A DNA stretch of 11,606 bases from the NCBI GenBank assembly GCA_050743625.1, contig JBOGED010000310.1, positions 1-11,606 of the forward strand, in the 5' to 3' direction. The position numbers and the translations under genes were made by a program. Numbering within the stretch: the first letter of the stretch is position 1; every line of letters starts with the position of its first letter. Under the pieces are notes generated by a model. That model worked only from the letters and a program-made list of their open reading frames with translations. It was not told the origin of the DNA and did not search any database. The stretch is from JBOGED01 sp050743625. GTDB taxonomy: Bacteria; Actinomycetota; Nitriliruptoria; Euzebyales; Egibacteraceae. Below, in pieces: positions 1-5,666 of this stretch.

Positions 1-1
1 G

Positions 2-1144
2 CGCGAGCGCGTCCTCGGCCTGGCCGAGGCGGTCGGCCGCTTCGCCTCGGCGCTCGTGGAGGTCGCCGCCCGCCATCGCGGCACCGTGATGGTCGATTAC
101 ACCTACCTGCAGGCGGCGCAGCCGACCACGTTCGGCCACTACCTGCTGTCGTTCGCCGACCCGGCGCTGCGCGACGGCCAGCGGCTGCGGGAGGCGCACC
201 GCTGGGTCAACCGCAGCCCCGGAGGCGCGGGAGGGGTCGCGGGGTCCCGCTTCCCTCTCGACCGCGAGCGCGTGGCCGCACTCCTGGGCTTTGACGGGAT
301 CGTCGCGCACACCCGCGACGCCATGTGGCAGACCGACGGGCTGGTCGACCTGCTCTCGGCGGTGTCGCTCGCCGCGATCAACGCGAGCCGGCTGGCTGAG
401 GACCTCGAGATCTACGCCAGCGACGAGTTTGACCTGGTCCGGATCGGCGACGAGTTCTGCCGCGCGAGCGTGCTGATGCCCCACAAGCGCAACCCCTATG
501 CCCTGCCCGTGATCCGCGGCGGCGCCGGGACCCTGATCGGCCAGGCCACCGGCCTGATGGCCACGCAACGCACCCCCTCCGCGCGGACGGACAACCTGCT
601 CTACGCCTACGGCGAGGTCTGCGGGGCGGTCGAAACCGGCACACGACTGCTGAACCTCGCCGCCGCCGTAACGGCCAGCCTGGCGCCGAACGCGCGGGCC
701 ATGGCCGCCAAGGCGCGGGAGAGCTTTGGGCAGGCCGCCGACCTCGCCGAGGCGATCACGCTGGAGACGGGCCTCGACTACCGCTCCTCCTACCGCATCG
801 TGGGCCGCGCGGTCGCTGTAGCCATCGACGAGGGCAAGGGCCCCGGGGCGCTCGCCCCTTCCACCCTGGACCGGGCCGCGAGGGAGGTGCTCGGCCAACC
901 GCTCGCCCTGCCGCCAGAGGTCGTCACCGACGCCCTTGACCCCGCCTCCGCCATCCAAGCCCGCACCGTCCCCGGCTCGTGCGCCCCCGGCCCCATGGCC
1001 GCAATGGTCGAGACCCGCCGCGAACACGCCGCCGCCTTACGCGCCTGGGTCCACGAGCGACGCGGAGCCGCCGCCCACGCCGAGGCGGCGTTGCTCGACC
1101 TCGCCCGCAAGAGCCGAGCCGCCAACGTCGACCACAGCGATTGA
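2..1144 (+). CDS. Argininosuccinate lyase-like protein, 5'-truncated by the window edge
   Basis: The reading frame is open from base 2, so the N-terminus lies outside the window; the GTG at 56 is internal, because the peptide before it is already lyase-like. The order of blocks is that of the fumarase/aspartase superfamily, closest to argininosuccinate lyase: a TxLQxAQPxTFGH block (nt 101-136), an RSPGGAGGVAG / FPLDRE block, a LAEDLEIYASDEF helix, the signature ASVLMPHKRNP (nt 464-496), and a C-terminal ASL_C-like domain (GLDYRSSYRIVGRAV). Known enzymes of this family split a C-N or C-O bond and release fumarate, acting as cytoplasmic homotetramers. The catalytic serine of the signature loop is kept (nt 467-469), as are the K and N of MPxKxNP. 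However, the usual THLQ reads TYLQ, and the ArgH QEDKEP segment is replaced by RTDNLLYAYGEV. I infer a lyase that may not use argininosuccinate. It converges on the next gene with an 18-bp gap. Confidence 0.8.
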   Translation, partial: RERVLGLAEAVGRFASALVEVAARHRGTVMVDYTYLQAAQPTTFGHYLLSFADPALRDGQRLREAHRWVNRSPGGAGGVAGSRFPLDRERVAALLGFDGIVAHTRDAMWQTDGLVDLLSAVSLAAINASRLAEDLEIYASDEFDLVRIGDEFCRASVLMPHKRNPYALPVIRGGAGTLIGQATGLMATQRTPSARTDNLLYAYGEVCGAVETGTRLLNLAAAVTASLAPNARAMAAKARESFGQAADLAEAITLETGLDYRSSYRIVGRAVAVAIDEGKGPGALAPSTLDRAAREVLGQPLALPPEVVTDALDPASAIQARTVPGSCAPGPMAAMVETRREHAAALRAWVHERRGAAAHAEAALLDLARKSRAANVDHSD

Positions 1145-1162
1145 GTGGATCCGCGCGAGGTT

Positions 1163-2476
1163 CTACGCCGGAGGCAAGCGCTCGTCCAGATCGCGTACGT
1201 ACCAAAGAGAGGCCCACAATGACGGGAAGCGGGCGCGTACGCCGCGAATCCGTTGGACGCCGATGGGGCAGCCGGCGGCCAGCGCCATGTCCAACGCCCG
1301 GGACAGGATGTCGCAGGCAGCCTCTGGCTCGTCTTGCAAGACACGCGTGGCGGCGGTGTCGGTCAGTATCGTGCTGTGGAACATGCCCCAGCGGGTTGCC
1401 TTGGGCGTGAGGGCACGAGCCAAGAGACTGGCCGCGGCCTCGGCCCTTCCCAACAGCATGAGACCAAGACCCATATCCGCGTACAGGCGCTCCTCGTCGA
1501 CTCCGAAGCTGCCATTGTGCGCGCGGCCGAAATAGCCCTTGCCGTCGTGGATGGGTTCCGCCAAGGCCGCTTCGAACCGCCCCATGTGGAAACGAAAGCC
1601 GCGCTCGTCGCCGGTCGCGGCCAGCTCGAGCGCGAGCCAACGGTTGAGCCACGAGCGGGTGTGCGCGTCGGCCTGTCCCGCGCAGTCCACCGCTTCGGAC
1701 AGCATCGCGATCGCGCGCGAAGGGTTGCCTCCCCGCCCGCCCCGGGGGAGTGAGGAGTGCACCGCGCTGGAGACGCCGAGGGCCTGGGCATGGAGGACAT
1801 CGTCGCCGCTGTCGTCGGCGACGTCACGGGCCAGGGAAAAGTAGCGCCGAGCGCGGATCGGGTCGTCGAGGCTGAACGCGAGCGTGCCCGCATGCGCGCA
1901 TACGGCCGCGGTCACCTCGTGAAGCCTCGCCCGGTCCGCTGGGGACAGGGGCCGGTCCAAGAGGGTGAGCAACTCGTCGGCATGCTTGGTCACCGGAGTG
2001 ACGAGGATGTCCGGGCGCACCATGCGGTGGGCCGTCGCCATAGTGTCGGCAAGAGCCTCGTGGCTGGACACGAGGCTGGAATCCACCCCGCGGTCCGCCG
2101 GTGCCGCCAGGCGCTCGACGGTCTCCCCAGGGACCAGGCCGGCAGTGACGACCGCCCTGACGAAACGCCCGACGAAGTCGCGGCGATCCGTGTCGTCCTC
2201 CTCTCCGGCGCCTGCCGTCAGCCTTTCGCCTCGCCGACGCTCATCAGCTCGCAGCGCCTCGAACCGAAGGCGCTGCTCGGGTGTGGTCTGATTGAGCGCG
2301 GTGTCGAGGGCCTCCTGAAACACCATCGCGGGGGTGATATTGGGTCCAGCGGACTCCCATGCGCGGACTGTCCGTACGCCCGCTCCCAGACGCTGGGCGA
2401 AGGACTCCTGCGACATGCGCAAGGCCTTCCTCAACGCTCGGGCCGCCGAGCCGTCCCACTCGGCTATCTCCGTCAC
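1163..2476 (-). CDS. XRE-family helix-turn-helix regulator with TPR-like C-terminal region
   Basis: A 437-residue protein. Residues about 10-62 form an XRE/Cro-type helix-turn-helix (ALRKALRMSQESFAQRLGAG, then VRTVRAWESAG), the DNA-contacting part. A charged linker follows (about 65-100, EEDDTDRR). The remaining ~330 residues are Ala/Leu-rich helical repeats of TPR character (RARLHEVTAAVCAHAGTLAF; LARDVADDSGDDVLHAQALG; LLGRAEAAASLLARAL), likely a protein- or ligand-sensing scaffold. This architecture is common in multi-copy regulators of streptomycete-like Actinobacteria. The start is GTG at 2476 because AAGGGG lies 7 nt upstream; an ATG at 2495 is in another frame. Its target is not known from sequence. 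Its upstream gap carries repeated ATCCCGC motifs, so auto-regulation or control of the divergent gene at 2892 is plausible. Confidence 0.88.
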   Translation of the reverse strand: MTEIAEWDGSAARALRKALRMSQESFAQRLGAGVRTVRAWESAGPNITPAMVFQEALDTALNQTTPEQRLRFEALRADERRRGERLTAGAGEEDDTDRRDFVGRFVRAVVTAGLVPGETVERLAAPADRGVDSSLVSSHEALADTMATAHRMVRPDILVTPVTKHADELLTLLDRPLSPADRARLHEVTAAVCAHAGTLAFSLDDPIRARRYFSLARDVADDSGDDVLHAQALGVSSAVHSSLPRGGRGGNPSRAIAMLSEAVDCAGQADAHTRSWLNRWLALELAATGDERGFRFHMGRFEAALAEPIHDGKGYFGRAHNGSFGVDEERLYADMGLGLMLLGRAEAAASLLARALTPKATRWGMFHSTILTDTAATRVLQDEPEAACDILSRALDMALAAGCPIGVQRIRGVRARFPSLWASLWYVRDLDERLPPA

Positions 2477-2809
2477 AGCTGTTCCCCTTGTGCATAAAGC
2501 GGTTCTAGTCTTGAACGATACGACTTAAGAGACAAGAGCCCCTGCCTCATTGCTGCATGCCCGCTGCAGTGACGCTGCCTTCCCTGGCCGCTGACTTCGG
2601 GCGACCATGTGAGCCTGGAAGTCAAAGGTGAGCTCAATAACTTGGCTGATCCCGCAGTCGTTGGTACCGGGCCCCGTCGCCCGCCTCTGTCTCCATGCTT
2701 CGTGGTCGGATCGTTGGGTTTCTGAGGCGAGCAAGGTGGCGGTGAATGAGGTACTAGACCATGAAGGGACGGCCATAGTGCATGAATCACATTTAGTCCA
2801 TCTATCGGA

Positions 2810-2841
2810 GATTATCCGCAACGTTGATGGATTATCCCGCA
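2810..2841 (+). repeat. Direct repeat GATTATCC(C)GCA, 20-bp spacing, operator-like
   Basis: GATTATCCGCA (2810-2820) and GATTATCCCGCA (2830-2841) begin exactly 20 bp apart, about two helical turns, so both would lie on the same DNA face. The second copy fills the spacer of the promoter at 2824-2852 and the first lies just upstream of its -35 box. This is the arrangement expected of a regulator-binding site. The binding protein is not known; the adjacent XRE regulator is the obvious candidate. Confidence 0.45.
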
Positions 2842-2852
2842 GTCAGTATAGA
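2824..2852 (+). promoter_or_regulatory. Sigma70-type promoter for the exonuclease-like gene
   Basis: TTGATG (2824-2829) and TATAGA (2847-2852) are separated by exactly 17 bp and match the TTGACA/TATAAT consensus at 5/6 and 4/6 positions. A start around 2859 would leave a leader of about 33 nt before the ATG at 2892. The boxes sit in the most AT-rich stretch of the gap. Confidence 0.6.
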
Positions 2853-2891
2853 AAATCAAAATCGGCTCAAGTCAGTCGAAGTTCATAAGCC

Positions 2892-3458
2892 ATGAGCGCA
2901 AGGGGCCAGGCCAGCGGCTTACCCCTCGCGTTCACGGGAGTACGCACCACGGGCCTGTTTCCCGAGATGCACGAGATCTGGGAGGCCGCCCTCGTCATAC
3001 GTGCCGATGGTCGCGAGCAGATCCACACCTGGCAACTGCCCGTCAATCAAGCACGCACCGACCTCGCGGTCCTGAGGTCTTCGGGTCGGCGCGACCGGCC
3101 CCTCTGCGAACACCGGCTGTCCGGGCTCATAGAGTTCTCCGACGCATTCGCTGATCTCACCGCGAGCGCGTACTTGATCAGCTCCCACGTCGGCACAGTG
3201 GCCGAATTCCTCAAGCGGCTGTTGCACCGCCACGGGCGCGTCGAGGGCTGGGATCACCTGATCGACGTCGGGACGCTGGCCGCGGGTCGACTGGCCGTTC
3301 CTCCCCCCTGGGATCTGCGAGCGCTCGCCTCAGCGCTGAATGTGTCCACAGACCCACTCCCCGACAGCGCGCTTGGTGCGGCGTTGCATACGAAGGCGAT
3401 CTATGACGCCGTGCTTCAGGTTCCTATCGCCACCGCTGTCCAGCGTAGGGACCATTAG
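2892..3458 (+). CDS. DnaQ/RNase T-like exonuclease homologue with all catalytic residues replaced
   Basis: A 188-residue protein. The frame of the fold matches actinobacterial DnaQ-like 3'-5' exonucleases: motif I region FTGVRTTGL followed by MHEIWEAALV (residues 14-35), HTWQLPV, the LISSHVGTVAEFLKRLL helix (motif II), the GWDHLIDVGTLAAG / PPPWDL segment, and the motif III helix SALGAALHTKAIYDAV (159-174). Active members read DTETTGL at motif I, have F-D at motif II, and HxxxxD at motif III. Here the Asp and Glu of motif I are Gly16 and Arg18, the motif II Asp is Val103, and the motif III His and Asp are Asp158 and Ala163. The frame is full length and has a good promoter, so I infer a non-catalytic nucleic-acid-binding or regulatory protein rather than a pseudogene. 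ATG 2892 has only a weak GAAG 10 nt upstream. The family call comes from motif recall, not a search. Confidence 0.72.
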   Translation: MSARGQASGLPLAFTGVRTTGLFPEMHEIWEAALVIRADGREQIHTWQLPVNQARTDLAVLRSSGRRDRPLCEHRLSGLIEFSDAFADLTASAYLISSHVGTVAEFLKRLLHRHGRVEGWDHLIDVGTLAAGRLAVPPPWDLRALASALNVSTDPLPDSALGAALHTKAIYDAVLQVPIATAVQRRDH

Positions 3459-3871
3459 GATCTCGCTCCGGCGGACCGTCACCCGGCTTGGCCTCAGGTT
3501 TTACGCCCGCAGCGCGCGCAAAGCGCTTGCGGATGCGGGATATGCACCATGTGCGGCGCGTATCCCGCATACAACGTATGGATTCCTTTAGTGGTCCTGG
3601 CAGCTCCGGCCGGATCACCGATCAATCGCCCGGCGAATAATAAGGATCTATTGCGGGCAGGCTAATCTATGGTGGATGATGCCGCTGCAGTCACGTACCT
3701 CGAATCTCGAAGCAAATTTTCACTGAGAAGTCGCGCGGCTGGCGGCTCCTGATGCCGCGAGCCCCACCTTGGCTGGATCGATCGGAGCCTATCCGCGCGA
3801 CGACGTATGCGATGATGACTGCGGCGCAGCGTCGCGTCCGCAGTTCCTCCTGCAAGGAGTTCCCTACGGAC
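3459..3871. other. Intergenic region upstream of the IclR regulator
   Basis: This gap of about 410 bp holds a perfect 10-bp inverted repeat (3533-3570) and AT-rich patches near 3635-3670 and 3708-3722. I see no convincing -35/-10 pair. The IclR frame stays open back to 3752, with ATG codons at 3752, 3812 and 3815, but that part has no family similarity and no ribosome binding site. Confidence 0.5.
3533..3570. repeat. Perfect 10-bp inverted repeat ATGCGGGATA / TATCCCGCAT
   Basis: ATGCGGGATA (3533-3542) and TATCCCGCAT (3561-3570) are exact reverse complements across an 18-nt spacer that itself holds GCAC-CAT-GTGC (3544-3554). No T-run follows, so an intrinsic terminator for the gene ending at 3458 is possible but not classical. 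The arms share TATCCCGCA with the promoter repeat at 2833-2841, which favours a protein-binding site. Confidence 0.5.
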
Positions 3872-4648
3872 GTGCCCGCACAGCAGCAGTTGTACCGCGC
3901 CGAAGGCCGGTCTCTTGGAACCGTGCGCCGTGCGGCCCGGCTGTTGTACCTCCTCAGCAAAGGTCCCGCGCAGCAGCAGCTCACCAAGCTCGCTGAACAA
4001 TCCGGACTTTCGGTACCCACCACCCATCGCGCGCTTCAATCCCTGCTGGCCGCCGGCCTTGTCGAGCAATCCACCGAGTCTTCCCGCTACAGCTTGGGTC
4101 CTGAGCTCGTCCGTCTGTCCCAGTGCTATCTCGCGGGACTGCCCGTCGTCCAGGTATTGGCGCCCTACCTCGTCGAGCTTCGCAAGACCACAAAGGCCAC
4201 GGTGAAGGTGGCGCTGCTCGTACGTGGCCAAGTGGCCTACATCGACCACATCGACGGCGAGCACGTCGGCGAGATCTACCGCGCTCCCTACCGTCTGCCC
4301 TCCACGTTCGAGACCGCCGCGGGGCGCGTCCTCATCGCGCGCGCGAGCCCACAGGCTTGGAACGAGGCCATCGAGCTCGGACTCCACCAGGATCCCGGCG
4401 CTCCCCGCTACACCGCGCAGGATCAGGCGGCGTGGGCGCAGTCGGCCTACGTCGCGCTCAGTGATCCCCTGCTATCAGACTTCCTCGAGGTCGCCGTGCC
4501 CATTACCGACCGCCGCGACCAGGCGCTCGCGGCTCTGTCGGCCAGCGACCCGGATGAGACGTTCACGGAAGAGAAAGTCGCGGACCACATCGTGCCGCAA
4601 CTGCTGCGGGCAGCCAACGCGGTGAGGGACACGCTGCCTTCGAGGTAA
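3872..4648 (+). CDS. IclR-family transcriptional regulator
   Basis: A 258-residue protein from the chosen start. Residues about 14-75 form the IclR winged helix-turn-helix (VRRAARLLYLLSKG, then QLTKLAEQSGLSVPTTHRAL and LLAAGLVEQ). The rest is the IclR effector domain (LRKTTKATVKVALLVRGQVA; AGRVLIARA; FLEVAVPITDRRDQALAALS), which binds small ligands and dimerises. The GTG at 3872 has AAGGAG at 3854-3859 (12-nt spacing) and gives the normal family length; ATGs at 3752 and 3812 add an unmatched basic tail with no ribosome binding site. A hydrolase gene follows in the same direction after 116 bp with its own promoter, so this regulator probably controls it, and the hydrolase's substrate may be the inducer. 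An oddity: the hexapeptide PAQQQL occurs twice near the N-terminus. Confidence 0.88.
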   Translation: MPAQQQLYRAEGRSLGTVRRAARLLYLLSKGPAQQQLTKLAEQSGLSVPTTHRALQSLLAAGLVEQSTESSRYSLGPELVRLSQCYLAGLPVVQVLAPYLVELRKTTKATVKVALLVRGQVAYIDHIDGEHVGEIYRAPYRLPSTFETAAGRVLIARASPQAWNEAIELGLHQDPGAPRYTAQDQAAWAQSAYVALSDPLLSDFLEVAVPITDRRDQALAALSASDPDETFTEEKVADHIVPQLLRAANAVRDTLPSR

Positions 4649-4694
4649 CGCCCACACCGCGCCCACGGTTGGCCGGGGATTTCGATGTCCCACA

Positions 4695-4738
4695 TTGTCA
4701 ATCGGGGATCGCTCTGAACTATACTCAACCAAGTTTGG
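4695..4738 (+). promoter_or_regulatory. Candidate promoter and operator for the alpha/beta-hydrolase
   Basis: TTGTCA (4695-4700) and TATACT (4720-4725) are good -35 and -10 boxes but are 19 bp apart, longer than ideal, as in promoters that need an activator or are weak. The quasi-palindrome CCAA-GT-TTGG (4729-4738) covers the expected start near 4732, a position where a repressor would block initiation. The IclR regulator encoded just upstream is the likely binder; this is inference. Confidence 0.4.
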
Positions 4739-4764
4739 AAAGCGATGTAGGGAGAGCTTTACTG

Positions 4765-5586
4765 ATGAGAGACCACGTGGTCGAAGGTGGCGGCGGGTTG
4801 CGGCTCTATGCCATCGATGAGGGCGATCAAGACGCGCAACCCATCGTATTCCTTCACGGGTTCTCGCAGTGCCGGCTCTCCTTCTTGAAGCAGTTCGAGT
4901 CCGACCTGATCGACGACTTTCGACTCGTGGCGATGGACCTCCGAGGGCATGGGCGCTCCGAGAAGCCCGCCGCCGCGTACGGTGACTCCAAGCTGTGGGC
5001 GGAGGATGTGAACGCGGTGATCCAGACCCTGGGTCTGGAAAACCCATTGCTGGTCGGGCATGCGTACGGGGGGGTGGTGATCGGAGACTATCTGAGGTTC
5101 TACGGCGAGGCGGACGTGAGCGGCATCCAGCTCGTCTCCGCGATCACCAAGGTCGGCACCGAGGCGGCTATGGCCGTCATCAGTCCTGAGTTCCAGGCCC
5201 TGGCGCCAGGACTCTTCTCGAATAGCGTGGACGAAAGCCTGCGCAGCCTCTCCGAGTTCATGCGTATGTGCACGCACGAGGAGCTTTCGGAAACCGACTT
5301 CTGTTTCTTCCTCGGGTTCAACACGATGGTGCCTCCTTACGTCCGTGAGGGTCTGTTCTCACGCGTCGTGGATAACGATGACGTGTTGAGCGCGTTCAGC
5401 AAACCTGGATTGGTCACCCACGGCTACCGAGACATCATCGTCTTTCCGGCGGCCGCCCGGCATCACGCTGCCACGATCCCCGGCGCCACGCTGTCGCTGT
5501 ATCCGGGTGTCGGCCACGTTCCCCACTGGGAGACCCCTGACCTTTTCGACCAAGAGCTGCGCAAGTTCGCCAACTCATTGACCTAG
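4765..5586 (+). CDS. Alpha/beta-hydrolase fold protein with Ser-to-Ala nucleophile
   Basis: A 273-residue protein with the alpha/beta-hydrolase layout: oxyanion-hole HGF (31-33) after strand PIVFL, the MDLRGHGRSEKP block (57-68), nucleophile elbow LLVGHAYGG (95-103), acid in LVTHGYRD (Asp223), and histidine in GVGHVPHWE (His251). The elbow of active hydrolases is GHSxGG; here the serine position is Ala100 (codon GCG, one base from TCG). The acid and histidine remain. The protein is thus probably unable to hydrolyse esters by the usual covalent route, and may be a binding/sensor protein or use another chemistry. ATG 4765 is chosen because AGGGAGAG lies at 4749-4756; upstream in-frame starts at 4669 would swallow the promoter. 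It lies 116 bp after the IclR regulator and is probably its target. Confidence 0.86.
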   Translation: MRDHVVEGGGGLRLYAIDEGDQDAQPIVFLHGFSQCRLSFLKQFESDLIDDFRLVAMDLRGHGRSEKPAAAYGDSKLWAEDVNAVIQTLGLENPLLVGHAYGGVVIGDYLRFYGEADVSGIQLVSAITKVGTEAAMAVISPEFQALAPGLFSNSVDESLRSLSEFMRMCTHEELSETDFCFFLGFNTMVPPYVREGLFSRVVDNDDVLSAFSKPGLVTHGYRDIIVFPAAARHHAATIPGATLSLYPGVGHVPHWETPDLFDQELRKFANSLT

Positions 5587-5595
5587 CCCAGTGCC

Positions 5596-5614
5596 CCCCA
5601 AGTCGGAGTTGGGG
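5596..5614. terminator. Weak hairpin between convergent genes
   Basis: CCCCAA (5596-5601) and TTGGGG (5609-5614) form a 6-bp stem with a 7-nt loop, 10 bp after the hydrolase stop and 53 bp before the end of the opposite-strand gene. There is no T-run on either strand, so function as a bidirectional terminator is only suggested by position. Confidence 0.3.
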
Positions 5615-5666
5615 ACGTCGGCGCGACCCTTTGGGCGAGACCGCTGCGAATGGCAATGTTGATCCA

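Larger units (their letters stand above)
2477..2891. other. Divergent intergenic region between the XRE regulator and the exonuclease-like gene
   Basis: This 415-bp gap separates two divergently transcribed genes. Its right third (about 2740-2890) is visibly more AT-rich than its surroundings and holds a promoter and direct repeats, listed separately. The 11-mer ATCCCGCAGTC occurs twice (2649-2659 and 2834-2844), and AGTCAGT occurs at 2841-2847 and 2870-2876. Open frames of about 86-105 codons cross it on both strands, but none shows a recognisable domain and one overlaps the promoter, so I do not call a gene here. Confidence 0.6.

Noticed and set aside
924..1652. Minus-strand 242-codon open frame across the lyase/regulator junction
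   Set aside because: Its product is Arg/Gly-rich low-complexity sequence and it overlaps two well-supported genes; it is a GC-rich shadow frame.
2525..2821. 98-codon minus-strand frame in the same gap
   Set aside because: Polar mixed-composition product without motifs and no ribosome binding site that I could see.
2628..2888. 86-codon plus-strand frame ending 3 bp before the exonuclease-like ATG
   Set aside because: Its position suggested translational coupling and GGAAG precedes its GTG, but the product has no recognisable fold and it runs through the promoter at 2824-2852.
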